Translations under genes and position numbers: made by a program
Source of the DNA: Frondihabitans australicus
Lineage (GTDB): Bacteria; Actinomycetota; Actinomycetes; Actinomycetales; Microbacteriaceae
Assembly: GCF_003634555.1 (NCBI RefSeq)
Contig: NZ_RBKS01000001.1
Location: 1,860,001 to 1,924,000 of the forward strand
Length of the DNA stretch: 64,000 nt
Direction of reading: 5' to 3'
In this document: positions 15,919-24,186 of the stretch, piece by piece
How the letters are laid out: each line of letters starts with the position of its first letter
Position numbering within the stretch: the stretch's first letter is position 1
Notes under the pieces: generated by a model
Told to the model about the DNA's origin: nothing
Databases searched by the model: none
What the model saw: only the letters and a program-made list of their open reading frames with translations

Positions 15919-16896
15919 TCAAGCCTGGCAGACGGGGCACCAGTAGAGCTTCCGCCCCGCGGCCTCCTCCATGAGGATGTTCGTGCCGCATGTGCGGCAG
16001 GGCAGCCCCTCCCGGTGGTAGACCCAGTGGCGGTCGTCGCGGCTCTTCATCGCGGCGGCGTAGGACTTCTTCGACAGGTGGCTCATCGTCATCATCTGGC
16101 CCAGCTCGACGCCGCTCTTGAGGAGTTTGGTCCAGTCCTTCCAGAGAGCGCGCACCGTCTCTTCGGGCACCTCGTTGCCGGGCGTGTGCGGGTTGAGGCG
16201 CGCGCGGTAGAGCAGCTCGGCGCGATAGACGTTGCCGACCCCGGCGACGACTGATTGGTCCATCAGCAACAGGCCGATCATCGTCTTCGTCTTGTGGACG
16301 CGCTCGTAGAAGCGGTCGGCCCCCTTCTTCGGCGAGTCGACGAGCGGGTCGGGCCCGAGCTTCGCGATCGTGGCGTCGACCTCCTCGGGCGTGGCCACGT
16401 CGCACTTCGTCGGCCCGCGGAGGTCGGCGACGACGGTCTCGGCGAGGATCCGCACCCGCACGGCGCCGATCGGCTCGGGTGGGAACACGTCGATGTCGTC
16501 TTCGCGCTTCTCGCTCTCGGACATCCGCATGCGGGCACGGCGCGGCGCGCCGATGGACTTCCAGGAGTCCTCACCCGCGGAGTCGACGAGCTCGGTACCG
16601 CGCATGTTCGTCTGCCCCATGCGGCCCTTGGCGCTGCGCGTCGTCGGGTCGAGCGAGAAGTCGCCCGCGAAGTCCCACGAGCCGTAGAGGCCGAGGTGCA
16701 CGGTGAGGAAGAGCCCGTTGTCGAACTCGAGGAACATCTGCTTGCCGACGGCCTTCGCGTCGACGATCGTCGCGCCGTCGAGCTTCGCGGCGCCCGCGGC
16801 GAAGCGGCCCTGCGGGCTTGTGACCTCGACGGGCTTGCCGACGAAGCTCGCGCGGAACTGGTTGGCGATGCGGTGGACGGAATGACCTTCAGGCAC
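15919..16896 (-). CDS. nei: Fpg/Nei-family DNA glycosylase (endonuclease VIII type)
   Basis: A 325-residue base-excision repair enzyme. The mature N-terminus is PEGHSVHR, with Pro2 and Glu3 as catalytic residues. The helix-two-turn-helix is VAGVGNVYRAELLYRARL, and the C-terminal C4 zinc finger is CRTCGTNIL...WCPVCQ. It excises oxidised pyrimidines and cuts the backbone by beta/delta elimination. An unusual acidic, Arg-rich insert (RRARMRMSESEKREDDID) sits at about 122-140. GTG 16896 has its own TAGCGT -10 box 6 nt upstream, so it can be transcribed apart from rpiB, 32 bp upstream. Confidence 0.93.
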   Translation of the reverse strand: MPEGHSVHRIANQFRASFVGKPVEVTSPQGRFAAGAAKLDGATIVDAKAVGKQMFLEFDNGLFLTVHLGLYGSWDFAGDFSLDPTTRSAKGRMGQTNMRGTELVDSAGEDSWKSIGAPRRARMRMSESEKREDDIDVFPPEPIGAVRVRILAETVVADLRGPTKCDVATPEEVDATIAKLGPDPLVDSPKKGADRFYERVHKTKTMIGLLLMDQSVVAGVGNVYRAELLYRARLNPHTPGNEVPEETVRALWKDWTKLLKSGVELGQMMTMSHLSKKSYAAAMKSRDDRHWVYHREGLPCRTCGTNILMEEAAGRKLYWCPVCQA

Positions 16897-16902
16897 GCCT
16901 CG

Positions 16903-16908
16903 ACGCTA
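16903..16908 (-). promoter_or_regulatory. -10 box of nei
   Basis: TAGCGT on the minus strand ends 6 nt before GTG 16896, an internal leaderless promoter in the gap after rpiB. Confidence 0.45.
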
Positions 16909-16928
16909 CCCGAGACCACCGACACCGA

Positions 16929-17414
16929 TCAGGTGAAGGGGTGCCCCTTGATCTCGCCGGTCGCCTCGTACTCGGCGAGCTGCGCGATGCGGCGCTCGTG
17001 GCGCTCCTCGAACGAGAAGGGCGTCTTGATGAACTCGTCGATCAGCGCGATCGCCTCGTCTTCCGTGTGCTGGCGGGCGCCGATCGCGACCACGTTGGCG
17101 TCGTTGTGCTGGCGCGCGAGCTGTGCGGTCGACGTGTTCCACGCGAGCGCGGCGCGGACGCCCTCGACCTTGTTCGCGGCGATCTGCTCGCCGTTGCCGG
17201 ATCCGCCGAAGACGACGCCGAGCGCCTCGAGACCGGCCTTCTGGTCGGCGACGACCGCGCGGGCGGCCGAGATGCAGAACGACGGGTAGTCGTCGAGCGG
17301 CTCGTAGGTCTGCGGCCCGTGGTGGGTCACGTCGTGCCCCTGCGACTCGAGGTGCTTGATGAGGGTCTGGGCGAATTCGAGACCGGCGTGGTCGGTCGCA
17401 ACGTGGATGCGCAT
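16929..17414 (-). CDS. rpiB: Ribose-5-phosphate isomerase B
   Basis: A 161-residue RpiB that interconverts ribose 5-phosphate and ribulose 5-phosphate in the pentose phosphate pathway. The substrate loop VATDHAG is at residues 5-11. GVVFGGSGNGEQIAANKV is the actinobacterial signature in which Glu replaces the enteric catalytic Cys as base. RQHNDANVVAIGAR matches the family. ATG 17414 is chosen over TTG 17420 because TAGGAT ends exactly 6 nt before it. It lies 30 bp after the DsbA-like gene. Confidence 0.95.
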   Translation of the reverse strand: MRIHVATDHAGLEFAQTLIKHLESQGHDVTHHGPQTYEPLDDYPSFCISAARAVVADQKAGLEALGVVFGGSGNGEQIAANKVEGVRAALAWNTSTAQLARQHNDANVVAIGARQHTEDEAIALIDEFIKTPFSFEERHERRIAQLAEYEATGEIKGHPFT

Positions 17415-17420
17415 GCTCAA

Positions 17421-17426
17421 ATCCTA
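17421..17426 (-). promoter_or_regulatory. -10 box of rpiB
   Basis: TAGGAT on the minus strand ends 6 nt before ATG 17414. The same bases could be read as a weak ribosome site, so this is less certain than others. Confidence 0.35.
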
Positions 17427-17444
17427 TTGCGGGGTGCGCGAGGG

Positions 17445-18089
17445 CTAGTCGAACTGAGGGCCGACCGTGCGGGAGCGCTTGAGCTCGAAGAAGCCCGGGT
17501 ACGAGGCAGCCGCGACGACGCCGTCCCAAAGGGTCAGCGCGATCTCGCCCTTCGGCGCGGGGCTGATGACCGGGCCGAAGAACGCGGTGCCGTTCACGGC
17601 GATGACGGGCGTGCCGACGTCCTGCCCGACGCGCCCGATGCCGTCCTCGTGGCTGGCGCGCATCTGCGCGTCGAACTCGTCGCTGTCGGCGTGGGCGGCG
17701 AAGTCGGCGGGGAGGCCGACCTCCTCGAGGGCGCCGGCGATCACTGCATCCTGCTCGTCCTTCATGGCCTGCACGTGGATGCGGGTGCCCAGCGCGTCGT
17801 AGAGCGGTTTGACGATCTGCTGGCCGTGGAGCTCGGCCGCGGCGGTCACGATGCGCGTGTAGCGGATCAGCTTCGCGAGGTTCGCCGGGTCGAAGCCGTC
17901 GCGGCCCTCGTTGAGCAGACCGAGGCTCATCACGTGGAAGGTGACGTCGAGGTCGCGGTGGGCGGCCACCTCGTCCATCCAGCGGCTCGTCATCCAGGCC
18001 CACGGGCAGGACGGGTCGAACCAGAAATCGACGGCGGTGGCGGCGTCTGTCGCGGCTGAAGGCTGGCTGGAAGCTACTGTGTCGGTCAT
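17445..18089 (-). CDS. DsbA-family protein, Rv2466c-like, with a single active-site Cys
   Basis: A 214-residue thioredoxin-fold protein with a helical insert, resembling the mycothiol-dependent nitroreductase Rv2466c family. The active site is FDPSCPWAWM with Cys28, giving CPWA where Rv2466c has CPWC, so a two-cysteine disulphide is not possible and a mycothiol-mixed disulphide or glutathione-transferase-like chemistry is more likely. The cis-Pro loop is VGTPVIAVNG. No signal peptide is present, so it is cytoplasmic. ATG 18089 is supported by TAGGCT 6 nt upstream. Confidence 0.87.
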   Translation of the reverse strand: MTDTVASSQPSAATDAATAVDFWFDPSCPWAWMTSRWMDEVAAHRDLDVTFHVMSLGLLNEGRDGFDPANLAKLIRYTRIVTAAAELHGQQIVKPLYDALGTRIHVQAMKDEQDAVIAGALEEVGLPADFAAHADSDEFDAQMRASHEDGIGRVGQDVGTPVIAVNGTAFFGPVISPAPKGEIALTLWDGVVAAASYPGFFELKRSRTVGPQFD

Positions 18090-18095
18090 GGGTTG

Positions 18096-18101
18096 AGCCT
18101 A
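18096..18101 (-). promoter_or_regulatory. -10 box of the DsbA-like gene
   Basis: TAGGCT on the minus strand ends 6 nt before ATG 18089; leaderless layout, and the likely main promoter of the minus-strand run to 13786. Confidence 0.5.
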
Positions 18102-18132
18102 GAACCCGCCCCTTCCAGCGAGAAGAGAAACG

Positions 18133-19584
18133 ATGTCCACAACAGCCATCGCAGACGGCGCCCCGCGCGGTGTCGAGGCCAACGGCGTCAACGCCATCGA
18201 CGAGTCCGAGCGCAAGGGATCGCCGCGCGACCTGTTCTGGCCGTGGTTCGCCGCGAACGTGTCGGTGCTCGGACTCAGCTACGGCTCGTACCTGCTCGGC
18301 TTCGGCGTCTCGCTCTGGCAGGCGACCGTCGTCGGCGTGCTCGGCATCGCCGTGTCGTTCCTCTTCTGCGGGATCATCGCCCTGGCGGGCAAGCGGGGCA
18401 ACGCGCCGACCATGACCCTCGGGCGCGCGGCCTTCGGCGTCAACGGCAACAAGGTGCCGTCGGTGATCTCGTGGGTGCTGACCGTCGGGTGGGAGACCGT
18501 GCTCACCTCGCTGGCCGTGCTGGCCACCGCGACGGTCTTCGACACGCTCGGCTTCCACGGCGGCGCGGCCACCAAGATCGTGGCTCTGATCGTCGTCGCG
18601 GCGCTCGTCGTGCTCGGCGGCATCCTCGGCTTCGACTTCCTCATGCGGCTGCAGCAGTGGATCACGATCGCCACGGGCGTCCTCACCGTCGTCTACATCG
18701 TGCTCACCGCCCACCGCATCGACTTCTCGGCGGTCGCCTCGCTGCCGAACGGAGCCCTGCCGGCCGTCATCGGCGGCTTCGTGTTCATGATGACCGGCTT
18801 CGGCCTCGGCTGGGTCAACGCCGCCGCCGACTACTCGCGCTACCTCCCGCGGAACGCGTCGAGCGGCGGCGTCGTGTGGTGGACCACGTTCGGGTCGTCG
18901 ATCGCGCCGATCATCCTCCTCGTCTTCGGCCTGCTCCTCGCAGGCAGCTCGAAGAGCCTGAACACGGCGATCGGCGGCGACCCGATCGGCGCGCTGGCGA
19001 CCATCGTGCCGACCTGGTTCCTCATCCCGTTCGCACTCGTCGCCATCCTCGGCCTCGTCGGCGGGTCGGTCATGAACATCTACTCGTCCGGATTCTCGCT
19101 GCTGAACGCCGGAATCAGGATCCCCCGCTACGCCGCCGCCACGGTCGACGGCGTCGTCATGATCGCCGGCACGATCTACGTCGCGTTCTTCGCCGGGTCG
19201 TTCATCGGCCCGTTCCAGGGCTTCCTCATCACCCTCGGCGTGCCGATCGCCGCCTGGGCGGGCATCTTCCTGGCCGACGTGCAGATGCGCCGGAAGGACT
19301 ACGCCACCGACGAGCTCTTCGACCCGCGAGGTCGCTATGGCAGCGTCCGCTGGGCCACGATCGGGCTCATCGTCGTCGGCACCGGCATCGGCTGGGGCCT
19401 CGTCGACAACGGCTACGCCGCGAGCTGGCTCACCTGGCAGGGCTACTTCCTCGGTCGCGGCTCGTTCTACTCGACCTGGGGCGGCGCCAACCTCGGCGTC
19501 CTCGCCGCGCTGGTCATCGGCTACGTCGGCACATTGCTGCTCACCCGCGGCGCCGTGCGCCGCCAGGAGGCGCAGGCGTCGTGA
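18133..19584 (+). CDS. NCS1-family nucleobase/cytosine permease
   Basis: A 483-residue transporter with about twelve membrane helices of the purine-cytosine permease (NCS1) family, which imports cytosine, hydantoins, thiamine or related nitrogen heterocycles by cation symport. Recognisable parts are FWPWFAANVSVLGLSYGSYL near residue 36, APTMTLGRAAFGVNG, and GWVNAAADYSRYLPR. ATG 18133 follows GAGAAGAGAAACG. The stop overlaps the next start as GTGA, so the hydrolase is coupled and probably acts on the imported compound. The exact substrate cannot be read. Confidence 0.9.
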   Translation: MSTTAIADGAPRGVEANGVNAIDESERKGSPRDLFWPWFAANVSVLGLSYGSYLLGFGVSLWQATVVGVLGIAVSFLFCGIIALAGKRGNAPTMTLGRAAFGVNGNKVPSVISWVLTVGWETVLTSLAVLATATVFDTLGFHGGAATKIVALIVVAALVVLGGILGFDFLMRLQQWITIATGVLTVVYIVLTAHRIDFSAVASLPNGALPAVIGGFVFMMTGFGLGWVNAAADYSRYLPRNASSGGVVWWTTFGSSIAPIILLVFGLLLAGSSKSLNTAIGGDPIGALATIVPTWFLIPFALVAILGLVGGSVMNIYSSGFSLLNAGIRIPRYAAATVDGVVMIAGTIYVAFFAGSFIGPFQGFLITLGVPIAAWAGIFLADVQMRRKDYATDELFDPRGRYGSVRWATIGLIVVGTGIGWGLVDNGYAASWLTWQGYFLGRGSFYSTWGGANLGVLAALVIGYVGTLLLTRGAVRRQEAQAS

Positions 19585-20159
19585 CCCTCGACTTCGCCAC
19601 ACCGCCCTGGCTGGTCCTCGTCGACCTGCAGAACGTCTTCAGCGACCCCACCTCCGACTGGGCGACTCCCGGCTTCGCCGATGCGGCCGCAGGATCCGCA
19701 CGCCTGCGCGGTGCCTTCGGCGGCCGCACGGCTCTCACCCGGTTCACGGCCCCCGCCGCGCCCACCGGCGCCTGGAAGCCGTACTACCGCGACTGGCCGT
19801 TCGCCCTGGTGGCCGAGGACGACCCGCTGTACGACCTCGTGCCCGACTTCCCGGTCGCGGCCCCGGACGGATCCGGCGACGCCGTGGTCCTCACGCGGAC
19901 GACGTTCGGCAAGTGGGACGCCGAGGCCTCGGCCGCGCTTGGCCATCCGACCGACATCGTGCTCGGCGGCGTCTCGACCGACTGCTGCGTGCTCTCCACC
20001 GCGCTGGCCGCGGCCGACGCCGGCGTGCGGGTGCGGGTCGCCGCGGACGCGTGCGCGGGGCTCAGCCCGGCGGACCACCAGCGCGCCCTCGACGCCATGG
20101 CGCTCTACGCTCCGCTCATCGAGATCGTGTCGGTCGACGAGGTGCTCTCGGCCGTGTGA
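19581..20159 (+). CDS. Isochorismatase-like cysteine hydrolase
   Basis: A 192-residue member of the isochorismatase-like superfamily. The triad is Asp15 (LVLVDLQNVF), Lys111 (RTTFGKWD) and Cys136 (GVSTDCCVLSTA). Relatives cleave nicotinamide, N-carbamoylsarcosine, biuret or ureidoacrylate. GTG 19581 overlaps the permease TGA by 4 bases. Coupling to an NCS1 permease suggests catabolism of a nitrogen heterocycle or its ring-opened product, which is inference. The encoded SDP and AAAGSA stretches include a near copy of the dispersed motif (19689-19697). Confidence 0.9.
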   Translation: MTLDFATPPWLVLVDLQNVFSDPTSDWATPGFADAAAGSARLRGAFGGRTALTRFTAPAAPTGAWKPYYRDWPFALVAEDDPLYDLVPDFPVAAPDGSGDAVVLTRTTFGKWDAEASAALGHPTDIVLGGVSTDCCVLSTALAAADAGVRVRVAADACAGLSPADHQRALDAMALYAPLIEIVSVDEVLSAV

Positions 20160-20165
20160 GTGTCG

Positions 20166-20177
20166 GATCCTGCGCCC
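20166..20177 (-). repeat. Dispersed 12-mer GGGCGCAGGATC, intergenic copy
   Basis: An exact copy lies 7 nt after the hydrolase stop, with no hairpin partner. See the finding on this family for all positions. Confidence 0.8.
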
Positions 20178-20191
20178 TGGAGCCGGCGGCC

Positions 20192-20200
20192 TGTGGACAA
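20192..20200. promoter_or_regulatory. DnaA-box-like nonamer upstream of pepN
   Basis: TGTGGACAA is the complement of TTGTCCACA, the actinobacterial DnaA box. It is a single site about 26 nt before the -10 box of pepN. The flank CTGTGGACAACCC is shared with the ssb upstream site at 31428-31440. Confidence 0.35.
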
Positions 20201-20225
20201 CCCGATGGCGGCCTGCGGGCGGCGC

Positions 20226-20231
20226 TAGGCT
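20226..20231 (+). promoter_or_regulatory. Probable -10 box of pepN
   Basis: TAGGCT lies 58 nt upstream of GTG 20290, giving pepN a leader with a GGAG ribosome site, unlike the leaderless genes. Confidence 0.4.
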
Positions 20232-20289
20232 CGATGAGGGCCAGAAGCCCGGGCCACAGCCGGCCGCAGCGACGCAGGATGGAGCACCA

Positions 20290-22836
20290 GTGCCAGGAGA
20301 GAACCTCACCCGAATCGAGGCGCAGGAGCGCAAGAGCATCGTCGACGTCGAGTCGTACGTGATCGACCTCGACCTCACGCGCGGAGCCGAGGTGTTCGGG
20401 TCGACGACGACCGTCACCTTCACGGCGACCGAGGGCGCCTCGACGTTCATCGACGCCCTCACCCGCACGGTGCACTCGATCACGCTGAACGGCGCGTCGC
20501 TCGACGTGGCGTCGGTCGACGACGGCGTGCGGATCCAGCTCGACGGGCTCGCCGCCCGCAACGTGCTCACCGTCGTCGCCGACGCCGAGTACACCAACAC
20601 CGGCGAAGGCCTCCACCGCTTCGTCGACCCCGTCGACGACGAGGTGTACCTCTACACGCAGTTCGAGGTGCCCGACAGCCGCCGCGTCTTCGCCGTGTTC
20701 GAGCAGCCCGACCTCAAGGCGACCTTCCAGTTCACGGTGACCGCGCCCGCACGCTGGCAGATGGTGTCGAACTCGATCACTCCCGAGCCCGAGGTGTCAG
20801 CTACCGACGCGTCGATCGCCACATGGCGCTTCGCACCGACCCCGGTGCTCTCGAGCTACATCACGGCGATCGTCGCCGGCCCCTACGACGTCGTGCGCTC
20901 GTCGCTCACGTCGTCGGACGGCCGTGAGATCCCCCTCGGCATCTTCACGCGCAAGTCGCTGTCGGAGTACATGGACGCCGACTACATCTTCGAGAAGACC
21001 CGGCAGGGCTTCGCCTACTACGAGGCGAAGTTCGACTACGCCTACCCGTTCGACAAGTACGACCAGCTCTTCGTGCCGGAGTACAACGCGGGCGCGATGG
21101 AGAACGCGGGTGCGGTGACGTTCACCGAGACCTACGTGTTCCGCAGCAAGGTGACCGACGCGATCAAGGAGCGCCGGGTCGTCACGATCCTGCACGAGCT
21201 CGCCCACATGTGGTTCGGCGACCTCGTCACGATGAAGTGGTGGAACGACCTGTGGCTGAACGAGTCGTTCGCCGAGTGGGCGTCGACGATCGCCACCGCC
21301 GAGGCCACCGAGTGGACCGAGGCGTGGACCACCTTCCAGGCGATGGAGAAGAGCTGGGCCTACCGCCAGGACCAGCTGCCGTCGACCCACCCCGTCGTCG
21401 CGACGATCAACGACCTCGAAGACGTCCAGGTGAACTTCGACGGCATCACGTACGCCAAGGGCGGCTCGGTGCTGAAGCAGCTCGTCGCCTGGGTCGGCAT
21501 CGACGCCTTCTACGCCGGAGTCGCCGCGTACTTCACGAAGCACCACCACTCGAACACCGAGCTGGCCGACCTCCTGGCCGAGCTCGAGGTCACGAGCGGC
21601 CGCGAGCTCGCCTCCTGGTCGAAGAAGTGGCTCGAGACGGCCGGCGTCAACACTCTCCGGCCCGAGATCGAGACCGACACCGACGGCGTCATCACGTCGT
21701 TCGCCGTGGTGCAGACCGCGCCCGCCGACTACCCGACGATCCGCCCGCACCGCCTCGCGATCGGCCTGTACGACCTCGAGGGCGAGAGCCTCGTGCGCAC
21801 CCACCGCGTCGAGATCGACGTCGACGGCGAGCGCACCGAGGTCCCCGAGCTCGTCGGCCTGCCCAAGGGCGCCCTCGTGCTCACGAACGACGACGACCTC
21901 GCGTACGCCAAGGTCCGGCTCGACGAGGGCTCGCTCGCCACGGCGATCGAGCACCTGTCGAAGATCCACAACCCGCTCGCCCGTGCCATCGTGTGGGGCT
22001 CGGTGTGGGACTCCACTCGCGACGGCGAGAGCGCCGCGAGCGACTACGTGAAGCTCGTGCTCGCGAACATCGCGTCCGAGACCGAGTCGACGACCATCCG
22101 CACGACGCTCACGCAGCTGACCCAGGTCGCCCGCTCGTACGTCGCCCCGGCGAAGCGCGCTGAGACCATCACCGAGGTCGGCGACACGCTCTGGACCCTG
22201 GCGACGGAGGCCGAGGCCGGCTCCGACGCGCAGTTCCAGTTCGTGAAGTTCTTCGCGAACATCCCCTCGACCGAGGCTCACGCCGCGACCCTCCGAGGTC
22301 TCGTCGACGGCACCGTCGCGCTCGACGGGCTCGAGATCGACACCGACCTCCGGTGGGAGCTCCTCGAGGGCCTCGTGCTCCTCGGCAAGGCCGACGGCGA
22401 CGACGTCGACGCGGCGCTGGCGCTCGACAACACCGCGAACGGCGCCCAGGCTGCGGCCCGCGCCCGTGCGTCGATCCCCACCACCGAGGGCAAGCTCGCC
22501 GCTTTCTCGTCGATCGTCGACTCGAAGGAGGCCCCCAACGCGATCGTGCGCTCCACGGCGCTCGGCTTCCAGCACGCCAACGATCCCGCGATCCTGCAGC
22601 CCGTCGTCGCGAAGTACTTCGAGTCGCTCGCCGGCATCTGGGAGTCCCGCAGCTACCACATCGCCGAGACCCTCGTCGCTGGCCTCTACCCCGCCGGCCT
22701 CGCCGACGAGGCACTCGCCGAGGCGGCCCGGGCCTGGCTCGCGGCGAACCCCGACACGCCCGCACTGCGGCGGATCGTGGCGGAGAACCTCGCGGGCACC
22801 GAGCGCGCCCTGCGAGTGCAGGCGGCCGACAGCTAG
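20290..22836 (+). CDS. pepN: Aminopeptidase N (M1 family)
   Basis: An 848-residue zinc aminopeptidase that removes N-terminal residues from cytoplasmic peptides. The exopeptidase motif GAMEN is at 268-272 and HELAH...NE supplies zinc ligands His302, His306 and Glu325. The N-terminal beta-sandwich starts NLTRIEAQERKSIVDVESY, typical of actinobacterial PepN, and a long C-terminal helical domain follows. GTG 20290 has GGAG about 9 nt upstream; an ATG at 20279 is out of frame. A 12-bp hairpin follows the stop. Confidence 0.95.
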   Translation: MPGENLTRIEAQERKSIVDVESYVIDLDLTRGAEVFGSTTTVTFTATEGASTFIDALTRTVHSITLNGASLDVASVDDGVRIQLDGLAARNVLTVVADAEYTNTGEGLHRFVDPVDDEVYLYTQFEVPDSRRVFAVFEQPDLKATFQFTVTAPARWQMVSNSITPEPEVSATDASIATWRFAPTPVLSSYITAIVAGPYDVVRSSLTSSDGREIPLGIFTRKSLSEYMDADYIFEKTRQGFAYYEAKFDYAYPFDKYDQLFVPEYNAGAMENAGAVTFTETYVFRSKVTDAIKERRVVTILHELAHMWFGDLVTMKWWNDLWLNESFAEWASTIATAEATEWTEAWTTFQAMEKSWAYRQDQLPSTHPVVATINDLEDVQVNFDGITYAKGGSVLKQLVAWVGIDAFYAGVAAYFTKHHHSNTELADLLAELEVTSGRELASWSKKWLETAGVNTLRPEIETDTDGVITSFAVVQTAPADYPTIRPHRLAIGLYDLEGESLVRTHRVEIDVDGERTEVPELVGLPKGALVLTNDDDLAYAKVRLDEGSLATAIEHLSKIHNPLARAIVWGSVWDSTRDGESAASDYVKLVLANIASETESTTIRTTLTQLTQVARSYVAPAKRAETITEVGDTLWTLATEAEAGSDAQFQFVKFFANIPSTEAHAATLRGLVDGTVALDGLEIDTDLRWELLEGLVLLGKADGDDVDAALALDNTANGAQAAARARASIPTTEGKLAAFSSIVDSKEAPNAIVRSTALGFQHANDPAILQPVVAKYFESLAGIWESRSYHIAETLVAGLYPAGLADEALAEAARAWLAANPDTPALRRIVAENLAGTERALRVQAADS

Positions 22837-22867
22837 GCCGCACACAGGGGCGATCCGGCCCACGCCG

Positions 22868-22902
22868 AGGCGGCGGTCAGTGTTTCGATGTGACCGCCGC
22901 CT
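22868..22902 (+). terminator. pepN terminator overlapping the mscS promoter
   Basis: A perfect 12-bp stem (22868-22879 with 22891-22902) with an 11-nt loop. Its last base is the first base of the next gene's TAGCAT -10 box. Confidence 0.65.
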
Positions 22903-22907
22903 AGCAT
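22902..22907 (+). promoter_or_regulatory. -10 box of the MscS-like gene
   Basis: TAGCAT ends 7 nt before ATG 22915. An ATG at 22906 lies inside this box and so would not be in the transcript, which decides the start. Confidence 0.5.
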
Positions 22908-22914
22908 GGTCCGG

Positions 22915-24186
22915 ATGATCTCCACCCTTCTCGCAGCAGCCACCCCGCCGCCGTCGGGCGTCGCTGGCGACGTCGCCGCCGGTGTGAAGTCCTTCTGGAC
23001 CATGTGGGGCACCGCGATCACCGTGGCGGGCATCATCGTCGGCGCGGTCATCGTCCGCGTGATCGCCATCTTCGTGATCCGCCGCATCGTCGACCAGATC
23101 GTCACCGGCGTGAAGCGCAAGCAGCAGGTCGACGACACCCAGGCCCTCGTCGCGTCGCCGCTGCAGGCTGTCCGCGTGGTGCAGCGCACGCGCACCCTCG
23201 GCAGCGTGCTCCAGAACGTCGTGACCGTGATCGTCGTGGTCGTCGCGCTGTCCAGCATCCTGAGTCAGTTGCACGTGAGCATCGTCGGCATCGTCAGTGC
23301 AGCCGGCGTCATCGCGGCAGGCCTCGCGTTCGGCGCGCAGAGCATCGTGAAAGACATGCTGTCGGGCCTGTTCATCATCGCCGAGGACCAGCTGGGAGTC
23401 GGCGACATCGTCGACGTCGGCCTGGCCACCGGCATGGTCGAGTCGGTCGGCATCCGCGTCACCCAGGTTCGCGATGTCAACGGCACGCTGTGGTTCGTGC
23501 CGAACGGGCAGATCCTGCGCGTGGGCAACATGTCGCAGGGCTGGGCGCGCGTCGTGCTCGACACGGCCGTGCCGTACGAGGTCGACATCGACGAGGTCGA
23601 GGCGGTGATGCTGCAGACCGCCGTCGACCTGTCCAAAGAACCGCGCTGGAAGACCAGGATCGTCGAGAAGCCCGAACTCTGGGGCCTCCAGTCGATCTCC
23701 GAGTCGCACGTGGTGATCCGCCTCGTCGTCCGCACGAGGTCGGCCGAGAAAGACAACGTCGCGCGAGAGCTGCGCACGCGCGTCAAGCGGGCGATGGACG
23801 CGATGGACATCACGCTGCCGTCGCTCACGAACGTGGTGCTCACCGGGTTCGACGAGGCCACCTCCGTCAAGGGCGCGCGTCCGGTCGAGACGGCGCCGAC
23901 GCCGGTCACGCGGAAGCCTCGGGCGCCGCGGAAGCAGCCGGCCGCACCCACGACGCCGGCGGCCACGGCCCCGCGGGCCCCCCAGCCCTCGGCAGCCCAG
24001 ACGGCCCCGGCGCCCACGCCGACGCGCCCGGCGGACGTCGAGCGGCGGGCGACCGAGGCCGGCCGCGCCATCAACGTGCCGCCGCCAGGCACTCCGGGGC
24101 CGTCGAGCGCGCCGGGGCCCTCGGGCACAGCGCCGTCGAAACCCCCGCGCACCCCGAGGAAGCCCGCAGAAGGAGCAGACGAGTGA
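22915..24186 (+). CDS. MscS-family mechanosensitive ion channel
   Basis: A 423-residue small-conductance channel with three membrane helices. The pore helix is about AAGVIAAGLAFGAQSIVKDMLSG, the usual Gly/Ala-packed TM3, followed by the beta domain GVGDIVDVGLATGMVESVGIR and the portal domain with WFVPNGQILRVGNMSQGWAR. It opens on membrane tension to release osmolytes. The last 110 residues are a Pro/Ala-rich tail with no defined fold. ATG 22915 is preferred over 22906 because the latter lies in the -10 box. The stop overlaps the globin start. Confidence 0.92.
   Translation: MISTLLAAATPPPSGVAGDVAAGVKSFWTMWGTAITVAGIIVGAVIVRVIAIFVIRRIVDQIVTGVKRKQQVDDTQALVASPLQAVRVVQRTRTLGSVLQNVVTVIVVVVALSSILSQLHVSIVGIVSAAGVIAAGLAFGAQSIVKDMLSGLFIIAEDQLGVGDIVDVGLATGMVESVGIRVTQVRDVNGTLWFVPNGQILRVGNMSQGWARVVLDTAVPYEVDIDEVEAVMLQTAVDLSKEPRWKTRIVEKPELWGLQSISESHVVIRLVVRTRSAEKDNVARELRTRVKRAMDAMDITLPSLTNVVLTGFDEATSVKGARPVETAPTPVTRKPRAPRKQPAAPTTPAATAPRAPQPSAAQTAPAPTPTRPADVERRATEAGRAINVPPPGTPGPSSAPGPSGTAPSKPPRTPRKPAEGADE

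Noticed and set aside
20192-20200. Replication origin
   Set aside because: Only one DnaA-like box is present and there is no dnaA/dnaN neighbour or AT-rich unwinding region.
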